64,000 bases of DNA from Coprinus comatus. Lineage: Eukaryota; Basidiomycota; Agaricomycetes; Agaricales; Agaricaceae. The stretch is from the NCBI GenBank assembly GCA_034638255.1, contig JAWPGT010000068.1:1-64000 (forward strand). Direction: 5' to 3'. Below, one piece after another: positions 21,215 to 33,310 of the stretch. The notes under the pieces are model-generated. The model was not told where the DNA came from and did no database searches. It was given only the letters and a program-made list of their open reading frames with translations. Position 1 is the first letter of the stretch, and every line of letters starts with the position of its first letter. Made by a program: the position numbers and the translations under genes.

Positions 21215-22429
21215 TAGCTCTTGTTAAGTTCCCATATTGCCTTAGCTATTTTATGCTATTTATCATGAAAGAATTACCATATCGTGATCATGTTTCAATC
21301 GTAAAGAAATTAAACCCTGATGGTAATGACTCGACAACTTGGGCCGGTCCGAGCCGCGAGAACCATCGTCGTCAATATTGCAATAGTTCTGTGCTTCCTC
21401 GGAGGGATTTAATCAAGTTACTCCTCATTCCACAATGTTCCTTGGGGCTCTCACTACTAACACCAAGTTCTGTTGGACCTTGTAAAATGCAAGTTCCACA
21501 CTTACTCACTTCGTGAAGCATTCTAAAACACTATTTATATCTTTTGGAGTCTTCAATAGTCATCGATTCATCAGTCCTAGCAGTGTATAGATAGGGTCCG
21601 GTGCCCGTGGAGTCTGAGTATTAAAGACGGTTGGCTAATAAGGGCTTCTTGATTTGAGATCTATAAGATCCTAGCTCACGGCGCAGAAAAGAGGACCGGG
21701 ACGTGTGCGTGCCGTTCTCTCCGTATATACACTCCCAGTTTTTTTACTACTACTGCGCGTGCTAAATAACACCTAAAGCATTTTTTTTTTTTTTTTTATA
21801 ATCATTTTTACGTCCCAGAGGCGCAATCCTCATGACGGACGATCGTACATTAATACAGGACTAGCTCTACAGATAATGAAATCCATTTATAGCCCTGCGA
21901 ACCTGCCCAGCTCTGTATACGGCGCGCCAAGCGCTCGCTCCCCATACAGTCCGGTACGGAAACACCGTTTGGGCAGCCATCGCCCTCCCTTCTCATCTCG
22001 ATCCTTGTTTTCCCCCTACCTAAAGCATTAATTCGGTGAAAGGAGCAGAACTTTGACTCAAGATTGCCAACCTTGGACAGCTCGGCACTACACTGCAATG
22101 TCGATTTTTAGCTTCCGGGTCCGAAGACCCACCCTGCGAGCATGAATTTGGCGAAGCAAATCAACGAGTACAATATCAAAGGAAACCTGACTCAAGCTAA
22201 CTGTTGGACAGCTCGGCACACACCTGATGTTGATAAAATATACGTACATCGTTATCTATTATTAGTGATGGCCCAGTCCGGGACCGAAGGCTCCTTGCCA
22301 GTAATTCGTGAATCGAGTACTTATAAGCTCACAATGTGCCTTCCCACAAGACCACTGCTTACTTCCCCATCTTCTAATTTTCCCTTTTTTCAATCAAAAT
22401 AACCTTAAATATCCATCAAGTTAATCAAA
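21215..22429. other. spacer between the tandem P450 genes
   Basis: No gene seen. Contains a T-run (about 21781-21798). A short duplicated phrase (GACTCAAG ... TTGGACAGCTCGGCAC) occurs at about 22051-22088 and 22187-22218. A TATA-like TTATAAG lies at 22321-22327, about 105 bp before the next start codon. Confidence 0.5.
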
Positions 22430-24868
22430 ATGATAGTGGGAGTTCTAGCACAAGGATCACTACTTTGCGCCACTAGCTACTTTCTCTGGAAATTGTTTAG
22501 AGGATATGTCACCAAGAATCCGCTAGATGACGTCCGCGGTCCCCCACCCACTTCTTTTTGGACAGGTTTGTGTATATCCAATTGGATGAAGGGGTGTATT
22601 GATTTTGTATCACCACAGGTAGTCTTGCTCAATTCTTCAACCATGATTCCCGACCATTCCAAGAAAAAGTTCTGGATGAATGTGAGTAACCTTGGAAAAT
22701 CTAGTGTGTTCCTATATTTGACGCTCTGTGCTTGTATGTTTGACAGATGGTAGCACAATGAAATTTAGAGGCCTTCTTGGGGTAAGTGAAGTATAAACTC
22801 GGATTGTATAGTGTATTGACCAGTTGCTATGTAGCAACGCATTTTATTCCTGCATGATCCCAAAGCACTTTACCATATTTTTGTCAAAGACCAAGCCCAC
22901 TATGAAGCATCACCGGGATTTGTTGCGTGAGTGATCTCCTTAGTAGACGAACCCAAATCCTCACTCTTTGACTGTAGAGCGAATAAGGTCATATTTGGTG
23001 ACGGCTTGATGGCTGCTTTAGGTTCCCAGCATAAAAAGCAGAGAAAGATGCTTAACCCCGTCTTTTCTCCAGCACATTTGCGCGACTTGAGTTCGTCTAC
23101 CATTTTTCCCGTGTTATATCATCCTTACCAAACATCTCAGTACCCATATTCTACGATGTAGCTGGCAGAGTAAGTCAAGAACTCTCCAAATCTAAAACTT
23201 ACGAGACTAATCTTGTGGTAGATGAAAGCCACGATTATTGAGCAAGTCGCTGCTGAAGGCGGCACTAAGAATATCGACATGTTGGACTGGATGACACGTA
23301 CTTCTCTCGAAATGATTGGACGAAGTGGCCTAGGATATTCTTTTGACCCACTCACTAACGAGAAAGGGGCGAGTGACTATACTCGCAATTTGAAGCGACT
23401 AGCGTGTGTATATCCCTCAATCGCCAATTTTAATAATATTCTAAAGCCTCATTATAGTCCCCTCGTGTCAACTCCAGGCGGCTTCCTCATTATACAATAC
23501 GTCTTTCCAATCGCTCTCAAGCTTAATTTCCCCAGAATCAAACGATGGATTGCAAAACACTGGCCTTCCGAATTTGCAAAAGGTGTCACTGAAATTTCCG
23601 ACACATTGTGCAAGAGCGCTCTAGAGATTTCTGAGAAGAATCGAAAGGCAATCCAGTCTGGTGACCCAGAAGCGACCGAAAGGAAAGATATTATCAGTAT
23701 CCTGAGTAAGCTTGCAATACTCCTTTCACATGGATAAATGAATGACCATCCCTTTCATAGTGAGAGCCAATGCTAGTGTTTCCGGAGCTGATAAAATGTC
23801 GGATGAGGAGGTTCATGGTCAAATTGTGTATGTTGTCAGCTCTCTGTCCTTTCAACACATTTATCAGATCAACCCATTCTAGAACACTGGTTTTTGCAGC
23901 AATGGATACAACTTCTTCCATGCTCACCCGTATTCTCCATTGCCTAGCTCTTAATCCTGATGTTCAAGATAAGCTCCGCAAAGAGATTATCGAGGCCATA
24001 AATAACGAGGGTGGTTATGACTTGAGCCACGACCAACTCGTCGCCCTTCCCTACCTAGATGCTGTTGTTCATGAAACCCTTCGGATGTATGTATTGGTAT
24101 CTCCACTATGAATCATAACGAGAGACTGATTTATTTCGTCAACCAGGTACCCTCCTTTGCCATTTGCGGACCGTATGTAAGTTATCGTTTACTCTTCAAG
24201 TTTATTGAAATAAACTAAACGATCAATAGTGCTCGGAAAGACATGGTCCTACCGCTTGCTAAACCAATAATCGATATCCATGGTAAAAAACGCACGGAGA
24301 TTATTGTACCTAATGGTACAACAATTACACTCTCAATCCTTGGAGCAAATACTAACACTGAGATGTGGGGAGAAGATGCGAGGGAATGGAAACCAGAACG
24401 TTGGATTTCCGGACTCCCTAGCACTGTTGGAGAGGCAAAGTTACCCGTTGTTTATTCAAATATGTGAGCGATTTTTGAAGATATAAAAACCGAAGGAAAG
24501 GTCGGAAGCTGATTATGTTGGTTGAATCTCAATAGCATGACATTCGTTGGTGGAAATCGCGCTTGCATGTGAATTTTCTTTGCTTTGTCAATTGGAACTG
24601 AGGCTGATACCTGTACATATAGTGGATTCAAATTTTCGGAGCTCGAAATGAGTAAGTTTATTTGCATCTATCCATTTTTATCGTTAGCCCTACTAATCAT
24701 CTATTATTAACAGAGGTTGTACTGTGCCTTCTTCTTAGCACATTCAAGTTCGAGGATGCGGGAGAAAAGATCGTCTGGAAGACGAGCGGTGTCGCTGCCC
24801 CAGTCATCGATGGAACTGACATCTCCGATTCGAAGTTACCCATGATCGTGTCCTTATTGAAAAAATAG
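22430..24868 (+). CDS. cytochrome P450 monooxygenase (tandem copy 2)
   Basis: The start MIVGVLAQGSLL forms the anchor, then NPLDDVRGPPP. Exons follow the same order as in the gene at 18722: FRGLLG, LFLHDPKALYHIFVKD, FGDGLMAALGSQHKKQRKMLNPVF, SLEMIGRSGLGYSFD. The I-helix is AAMDTTSS, ExxR is ETLRM, and the haem loop is FVGGNRACI-GFKF split by an intron after the cysteine codon. An in-frame-looking stretch at about 23405-23458 is best read as an intron. It ends at TAG 24868. All catalytic motifs are intact. Function in the cell unknown; likely a diverged duplicate with its own promoter. Confidence 0.92.
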
Positions 24869-25491
24869 TAGATATGAGGTTTGATATATGATATACCGTC
24901 TTGTACATCACATTCGCTAGTCACTATTTTAACTATTGTGCTTGTGCAAGCCTTTGATATCTCAAATTGCGAAACGAGGCGTATTTGTGATAAATATGTT
25001 TTTGCACGAAAGAGCACAAGGCACGGAAGCACCACCAATTCTACTCAAGCGCTCATACTTGAAAGTTTTTTTTGAATTCTAGCATACTATGATTCAACAA
25101 GTATACTACGTGTGTATGAAAATACTTCAATCAAACCCATTACACGAATAGACTAAAATTGGAATGACAAGAGGAAAGAAAGATCCAGCAATAAATAATC
25201 TTGGACAAGAAGTCGTCAACATACAAAAAACATTCAAGTCTTGAAGAGGAAAGTAAATAGCAAACGGAGTCAGTACATAGATGCAACTACATATCGACCT
25301 TCCAAAAAAAAAAAATTCAACAAAACATTATCCAGCTGAGAAATCTACTAGTACCAGTCATTCCAGGTTCCAACCTACGAAGCGCATTATGCACTCGAAG
25401 ATCAGGTAGAATGATAGAATAATAGAAGACAAGCAAGTAAACATACAGACAAATAGACAAACAGACAACCTTGATTTCCCATTAATATATT
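24869..25491. other. intergenic region between convergent genes
   Basis: 3' flanks of the P450 and of the DUF4436 gene. AT-rich with an A-run near 25307. Nothing else seen. Confidence 0.6.
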
Positions 25492-27355
25492 TCAAAATTC
25501 TTCCGACCAACGACTTCGTGGAACTTGTCCAGCTTCCATTATTCTTGTCATAGTGTGTACTCTCCTATGAACTGTCGAGGGTTTTACGGTTTCTTGACTA
25601 GAGGTTTGCGATCGATGTCTTGCAGTAGTCGTGGTCGTGGTTGTGGTAGGAAGAAGTTGAACAGGAGGAAAGACGAAATCCCCAGTCAAGTGTTTCTTTA
25701 CCCGATACCGTTCCCATTCTGCAATCTCTTCTGGTGATGAAGTTGAAGTTGGGGAACGCGGTGGGCGAGTTGACGTGGTGGAGTAATGGGAACCCGAAGA
25801 AGACGTATTTCGGTTCCCGTTGAAGGTTCTGATCGGTGGCGGTGGATAAGTCACAGAAGATGATGTTGGAGAATTGGGTCGAGACTGCTGAGTGTTATGA
25901 CGTTCCCCTTGGAGTCCGATAATGTCGAACTCCCTAACAGTAAGTATAAGAAGTAGAACAATCGCCGAAATGCTTGAAATGATCATCTGTGGAAAGTACC
26001 CGATGGTATCTGTAACAGCGAGTCAATTGTTTATTTCTAGAAAGGCTAAATTTAACGATGGAGCGCACCGATCAATACACCTATATTTACGGAGTTAGTC
26101 TAAAATGTAAGGAAGCTGACTTCTAGTGGCTTACCATCAAACCCTGGCGCATCAGGCATACTGTTTCGCAATTGAGGAATTGTAATGAGTATGGCTCCAG
26201 AAGAAATGAGGTGTTTCAGTATTGGCTTCATGCCTGACAATCGCCTTGCCATCATCACATGCCCGACGGTAACGTGAGTAAGAATCCAGCTAACGGCGAA
26301 CAGTAAAAGTGCGAAAAGTCGAGCCGAATTAGGCCTTGCGATGTGCATATCAATGTCACGGCTGGGAAGAATGATACCCTCTTCGGTCTTCGAAAAGCTA
26401 TCCATGTCAACAGTTCCAATGTCAAAGCTGGACATTATATCAACTGTTATGAGTTTGTGAATGGGTATGCTGGAGTTTGAGAAGTCGGTGGCACGAAGGG
26501 TGCTAGTCAGAAAATATGTGTCGAACGGATAAAGTCGAGCCTCATGTACGTCCAGAACATGATCACTATCAAACTGAACCAGATTCTGGATACTGTTATG
26601 AGGATGTAAGCTGACAATAAAACATATTATTCAACACAAGAACCTACCTTCGACGATGACCAGTCTCCGAATTGATAGGTATAGTGGATGGGTCATATGT
26701 TGCAGCAGGATTATTATCACTGAAAGGTGGAGTCACTATTAGTACGCTAACAAAGCATCGAAATTTTTGAAGACACTTACTTATCAACAAAGATATAAAG
26801 GGGAAGGGATGGAAGGCCACAAACACTACTTCCATGGATGCCGGTTGATTCTGGTAAGACATATTCTTCACCACAAGCCATAATAGACCACCGAATGGTG
26901 ACCGATGGCTCGTCCACATCCACATCAACACTTTCCCCCATCAGTACAATCTAAGCGAGGTATTAGATGTCATGTCTGATGATTAGAGCTGCTGAGATAC
27001 TGAGAGTGGAACATACCCCAGGAGAATTTTTAGCGATCTCATCAAACGTAGTTTTGAAATAAGGGTCTTCAACATCTGCTCCTAAAAATGCAAATGAAAT
27101 AGAGAAAATAAAGAAGATGGACGCGATGGCAGCTAGAGTGATGATGGTAGAGCCACGTAGAGGGATAACGAGGTTGGTGGGGGCGGCACGCGTAGTCTGT
27201 TTCACGGAAGAAGTATCCTCGGCCGTCAGAGGTTGTGTGTCGTTGAATGGATTAGTTGCGGGCGGTGCATGCAGTGGAGATAGATGAAAAGAGCGTAGAC
27301 GATGAAATGAGTGACGAGCCCGAAGAAAGGCGGGAGTACGGAATGAGGAAGGCAT
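25492..27355 (-). CDS. DUF4436-type fungal membrane protein
   Basis: The start MPSSFRTPAFLRARHSF (27355) is preferred over a farther in-frame ATG at 27505 because a TATA-like element lies between them at 27428-27436. An N-terminal helix (TIITLAAIASIFFIFSISFAF) is followed by an exposed domain (CGEEYVLPES; YPFDTYF; TLRATDFSNSSIPIHKLI). A C-terminal membrane block follows (FALLLFAVSWILTHVTVGHV, AILITIPQLRNSMPDAPGFDG, MIISSISAIVLLLILTVREFD). This order is characteristic of DUF4436. The tail is long, disordered, Ser/Thr/Pro-rich and presumably cytosolic. Five exons. The family's function is not known. Convergent with the P450 at 22430. Confidence 0.8.
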
Positions 27356-27427
27356 ATTGTCTGGGAAGAAATGAGCGCTAAACTGGCATTGGGTGTGTTT
27401 AGTGAAGTCCAGAGACGGACGGTAACG

Positions 27428-27436
27428 ATATATATA
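27428..27436 (-). promoter_or_regulatory. TATA-like element of the DUF4436 gene
   Basis: ATATATATA 73-81 bp upstream of the chosen start codon. Confidence 0.45.
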
Positions 27437-27723
27437 CAGCCTACATGGCTGGACTAGAAGTGACACTAGCTTCAAATCTATATTAAGTCCAAGCAATACA
27501 ACCATTCTGTGAGCATATTCCCTGTGATTTTAAAGACATTTGAATTTGGAGTATGTCAACGCTGGTGCATTAGAGGTATCGGGTACAAGTCACAGTTGCA
27601 ACTCAGAATCCGAGCCTGCGACCGAGGGGACAAAAGTGTCTACAGATCAAGATATTTATGTAAAGGCCGTTATATTTGTGCTAAAAATAGATCACCTCGG
27701 ATGAGTATATATCTATATCAATC

Positions 27724-29241
27724 TCAATCGTTCAGTAGATTTTCCAGTTGTTGAATTTCATCCAAAGGGCCAAACTCATCCCCTTCCCTCCCATATAACG
27801 ATAATATCTTCTTCGCATGTTCCAAAGTTATACGAACTTGTGATTTCAAAGATTCTTCTTCTATATCACTCAAGCCCGTACTCATAAACCAATTCCACCC
27901 TGTTTTGGTCAATTCTAATAGATGCAAACCTTCACCATACTGTCAATGACGGTCTCCTAAAGCACAGAATGGAAGGTCTTAGAGGGAAATAAACTGACCA
28001 GTTTGCGGGTAGTTGACCGGATAGATGAGGAGATAGAGCGCTAACAGCGTCAATCCACTGACAACGGCGGTCTCATACTCGCCTTCATGCGAAGCCTTGC
28101 TAAACTGCTCGGATATTTGTTCCATAAATGATTCATGTAGTACGCATCGCAAGTCTACAGGTAGTTTCTTCAAAGAGGGACTAGGAAGAGCTGCCCCAAG
28201 CGGCAGATTAATTCCGGTATAGTTGCGGAGCGCAGTACTAAGTGAGGGTAGTTGATCACTAGTAGGTTTTTCGAGTTGTTTCCAGCTACGCAAGATCAAG
28301 CACGAGTCGCAATCACAGGTGAAGTTATAGGTATATTGAAATGCCTGATGCCTGGCCTGTGTTAAGGCAGGATCGATATATGGCATACAGACCTATAAAA
28401 CATGGTAATTAGTCATCTCAAGAGGTGAAATGTGCATTTCCTTACTTGTTCCCCGGCACTGATATCTCGAAGGGCAACGACCTCCATAACCGTAGAATGT
28501 GATGGACTAAGGATGTATCGTGGAGCAGCGTTTGGCAAGCAAGAGTGATTGAACAACCGACTGGCCAAAGGAAATACTGCATGCCCAATAGTGTTCATAT
28601 GGGAATGAACGGTAAAGTTATTGTTGCTGAAGCGCGAGTACACCGATTGAGCAAAATCAGGCCGAGAAGCCAAAGATGTGGGAATGGCCCGGACAACACC
28701 TTGGTTCGCTTGTGGTGAAGGAAGTAGTGACATGAACGTAGATAGTGGGTCATCCCATTCGGATTGGGAAGCACATTGTTCCGCCAAACCCAGAGGTGTA
28801 GTCGACGCTCGTGCCAGAAAATCAGATAGTAATATGACATCCATTTTCTCATGTTGTGCCAATGTATGGAATTCGATTCGCGATTCCATCTTATTGTAAA
28901 CCTTGCAGATGCGTTTGTGGTTCGATTTCCAGTGCATTAGTTGACCTAATAGGTGAGTGATTAGCGGAAGAAGAACTGACGGTGATATTCTAACATTCGG
29001 TGTTACAATAGTAGTAGGATGCGCACCCAGTACATCTATTCAGGTGATGGCCTTCAGCGGGAATACGGAAGCATGCATCACATCGCCGCCCTTTCTCTTG
29101 TTCAAGTAGAACGGATGCATATACGGGTATACTTGAGATTACTGTTCCGGCTGCGATGGAACATGAGGCACGCGCTTGCGATCGAGAAGTGGGATGTGAC
29201 ACAAGCTCAATTAGTCCGAAACCTCGGTTTGTGCTTGCCAT
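27724..29241 (-). CDS. MYND/SET-domain protein (SMYD-like)
   Basis: A putative protein-lysine methyltransferase. The start MASTNRGFGLIELV begins the split SET domain. A MYND zinc finger follows (RRCDACFRI ... CTGCASYYYCNTECQ ... HWKSNHKRIC). The SET core then has SRLFNHSCLPNAAPRY, including the NHSC motif, and the post-SET cysteines CDCDSC. The C-terminal helical region is weakly conserved and ends at TGA 27724. Four or five exons. Order and spacing match SMYD family members of about 400-450 residues. Histone versus non-histone substrate cannot be told. On the same strand as the genes on either side but separately spaced, so not obviously co-regulated. Confidence 0.88.
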
Positions 29242-29411
29242 AGATGAGTGTGACTAGAAAACCCATTAGATGATTGATTCTCAAATTTAAAATAGCAAAC
29301 ACATGGTGTCATTGTTCGGTTACGTAAGTGAGTTACAAATATACGATCAGTTTTTATTTATATTTTGCAGACATTTGAACTTCAAACGTCTGAACCACGA
29401 CCACGCCTAAT

Positions 29412-32400
29412 TTAGGAATCCCAAATAGCACCAAAAGCGGGGATTCCCCTACTCATCATGCCATACACCACCTTTTCCGTGAGTTTCTGATTTGAAATGA
29501 TGCACACTGCTTCAGCGTTAAACTCTTTCACCAATCTATACGTTAACTTGACCATATCCGGCTTGCCATGGATGCGTGTATCTAAATGGAGGCATCGTTA
29601 GAACAAAGGCCAAGGTGCTTATGACTCCAAAGAACTTGCCGTAGATCACGGAATCCGGTGCAGCTCCCAGTATGGAATCCACAAGCTCGTCTCCAAACGT
29701 TTCGCGAACATTGGGTGATGTCCAAAGAAGTTTCATGGGCACCCTTTGTTCAAGAATACATGGAGCACACGGTCCAATTCCCGATCCTGTGGCAACGATG
29801 ACCAAACGACGGAAGAGTGGAACAATGCGAAGCACGCCAAACGTAGGTACTCCTCGAACCCACAAAGAAGTAGGAGGTTCATCAATCTTCTTTGCTGTCC
29901 AATCTCCAGCTCGGCTTACGACTAGTGAATATCCTTTTTTCCCTGGCTCTGGGACCGTTGCAAACCCATGCCATTCAAATAGTGGATTATCTGATATCCG
30001 TGTGAAACTTCCTGCCTTGGGTGTGGCTAGCGGATGTTGGGATGTGAAGATGTGAGATGACGTCATAGCAACTGAGAAGGAAAGTAACGCACTGTAATCG
30101 AAATAAAGTCTGACGGCATGCTTAGAAAGCACTACGCTTTTCACTGGAACTTTTCGCAACCTTACCCATGGAAGTATTATAGAACCTAAATGCAAGTTAG
30201 TCAGATCAGAAGAAACATCTAGGCGACTAAACGAACATGATAAGATGACGAGCAACCAGAAGTGAGGATCGTGTACAATAACATCAGAAAGGGTATTGAC
30301 TCCCTTATAATCATTCGCCAGCAAAATAAACTACAATTAGTGTTTAGTGTTAGCATAGTTCCATGTGGCTTGTTGATGAAAACAGACCTGACACCAGACC
30401 ATTGACAATGCGCTCCAGCCAAGAAAACGGTGTGCCATCTCAAATTTATTATGATGCTTTGTGCGGAAGGCGGGATATGCAAGGAAGACCATGCCAAACA
30501 GAAACATTAAGATAATATAGGTCATGGTAATTGTTGGGATGGAAATCTGATAGTGTGTCAGTTGTAAACCTTCGAATACAGGCTCTACTACATACCTTAT
30601 CATGTTCTAATAGTTGTTTTGTAGCTTGTCCAGTGAACAGAGTCAACCAAACGGTGCCAGAGAACGCAAATCCTGAGTGCAAGCCTCCAATGTGGTATAC
30701 CCGTGCGCATACTCGTCTGATCACGAGGGGCCATCTAGCATTGTATTGTTATGGTCAATGCCTATGGAAAAGAAATTCGAGGATGAGATGACTAACGAGG
30801 GAGGAACGGAACAAAAGGTATTGAAGAATGCGTTAATGACATAGTCTTGGCGCATTAGGATGGCACAGAAAAGGTTGACAATTACAATCCCTGCAAGCTT
30901 CTGCGCATCCAGTTCGCCTTTCGCACAGACAGAGATGAATATACCCATGTTTATTATGAAAACAATCCCAAAGAGGCGGCGATAAAGTGTGAAAACGAGA
31001 TGGCGGAGGTTTCTAGTGACTTTTTTCTGTTTCTTGTCAGGTATAATATCGTCTTTGTAACCTTCCCATGCAACTTCCTTCTTGGAAATGATGGATGACT
31101 CGATGGAAGTCCCTTCTATAATGGATTCGGACTTCGGCGGAGGGCTCGAGGACATACCTGTTGGTGGCGGAGACGTATTCGATGTGTTCGTGGAAGCTGT
31201 TTGAGAAGAAACCTCTGTGGTGCTATTATCGTTGTCACTGTGCATAGATTCTTCAGCCATCCACCTCAACTTTCTCTTATCAATTTTATCATTACTACAT
31301 GTAAATACTTGTGATTGAGTAATTGATATCTGAGTTATGCAATACTCGAACTCACGGTGTTCTCGGAAAGTCGGGTAATTGTAGAATTTTGGACGGAATT
31401 GCGTAATAAGGTTGAACTTTTCCAACTGTAGCCAATATATCATCTGTGCTTGCTATTATTGGCGTTACAAACCCCCACAATTCACCGTCTATCAGCATTG
31501 CCACTGCAGCATTAATCCCAGGATGATTCTGGTGATGATTAGTCTTAGCCGATATAGGAAAGGTTATTTTTACTAACCTCCATGGAGTTTGCTACCCCGT
31601 CAAGTTCAACGCGGAATCCCTTCATCTCCTTCAGCACAGAATACCTATCCGTTGTTAAAAGAACTAACCTTGACTTTGACTTGATTATCAATTCGTCCAA
31701 GGACATCTAGAGCACCATGTTCATTCCAACGCCTGCAACCGTTCGTCAGCTCTCTGTTAAATCGCACCCCATACTCAACGTACCCAAGGTCGCCAGTGTT
31801 AAACATAGTTCTGATTGTTGATTAAGTGACAATCCACGTGGTAAGTGATCATATTGGTATACACTTACCCATTATTATCCACAAATGGGTCGGGTCGATA
31901 GCGTTCGGTCGACTTTTCTGGAAGGTTGAGATACCCTCGAGTCACACAAACACCGCCAGCCCACATAACTCCTGGAGCTCCAATAGGTACTGGCGCTTCG
32001 GTTTCGGGATCGAGCACATAGACATTGTTGTTGGGTGTAGGTCGTCCAATACTGAGTTCGCTGCCGGGAGAATGCAATTGCATGGTATTGACGATGGTAA
32101 CCTTGGTACTTTTCAATAGACTATAACACAAAAGAGGCCATTAAACTTACTTCTGTTGGACCACAACAATTATAGAAATTAACTTGTCGAGCCCACGAGT
32201 CCGCGAGGGCTGTAATGCGATCGTTAGGATAGGGCTTCTAGAAATTGGATTTGAGAACCTACTCTTCGGGCAAGGTTCGCCGGCAACGGCAATAGTCTTA
32301 ATATTCGGATAGTCGGCGGGGTTATGAGGAAGCAGCATAGAAGGTGTTGCAATGACAACGTCCACGAGCTTCATGACAGCACGCCATTCCTTTGAGGACT

Positions 32401-33310
32401 TTCCCCTAAGGTAAAGGGTACTCCCATTACACATACTTCCGAGGATTTCCTGAACAAAGATAGATTAGATGTGCATGTCATATTGCATTGATTAACACTT
32501 CTACCCATGCCGCCATATCGAAAGATATATTCATCAATTGGGAAACGCGAATACCCGGTGCCATACGAAGGTTCCCAGGCTCCTGGCATATCACTGTGTA
32601 CAGTTTTAGTATATGCTTTGTTAAAATAATCAAGGGCGCGTACAGTTGGTAACATTGCGGTGACTGACATCTACCCCTTTGGGTGTCCCAGTAGTACCTT
32701 TAGCGTACTGGTTAGATGATGCTAGTTATTGGGACAATTGAGACTAACCACTCGTATAAATAATATATGCTCCATGATCAGGATCCACGGAAATTTCAGG
32801 TCTGAGACAGTGTCCCGAGAAACCCGCGCAAAGTACAATGTCAAGGTTAACGATATTTTTGTCCACAACCCGATGTATAAATTTAGGCAACGTCAAAACA
32901 ATTTCTGATCCGGAATCCTCGAGTGCATGCTTTAGTGTGCTTTCGGAAACAATGTTACCGTCAAGTGGTATATAAGCTGCACCAGCCTTGAGAACACCAA
33001 GTATGGCAACGACCATGATAATAGAACGTTCGACAAGGACACAGATACGAGAGTCTGTCTGTACTCCCATGGAACGGAGTCGAGTGGCTAAGCAGTTAGC
33101 CTGACGATCAAGTTCCCCATAAGTGATACTTTCTTCAAAGTTGACGACGGCAGTAGCATTGGGTTGGTTGTAAGCATGATACTCGAAAGCATGGTGAACA
33201 CAGTTATGAGAGATTCTTGTTGTTTCACCAATGCCGAAGCGATAAAAAAGCTCTCGGTCAGCGAGAGAAAGATGTTGGAGAAGAGGAGAGGTCGGTTGAA
33301 GGATAACCAT
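29412..33310 (-). CDS. TmpL-like protein: adenylation domain fused to membrane flavoprotein
   Basis: A single gene. The N-terminal adenylate-forming domain has YIIYTSG|TTGTPKG across an intron, NFYNCCGPTE, MFNTGDLG, RWNEHGALDVLGRID and the end motif NDKIDKRKLRW. A disordered linker leads to several membrane helices (FGIVFIINMGIFISV; MTYIILMFLFGMVFLAYPAF). A ferredoxin-reductase-like part has an FAD-binding region (FEWHGFATV) and nucleotide binding (VIVATGSGIGP), ending AFGAIWDS. No carrier or condensation domain is seen between A10 and the helices, so it is not an NRPS. This architecture is that of TmpL, a member of the TmpA/TmpL fungal family linked to redox homeostasis and development. The last intron is GC..AG (about 29583-29638). 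Start MVILQPTSPL. Intact as read. Confidence 0.8.

Noticed and set aside
29412..33310. Nonribosomal peptide synthetase
   Set aside because: No carrier, condensation or thioester-reductase domain; the A domain runs straight into membrane helices and a flavoreductase.
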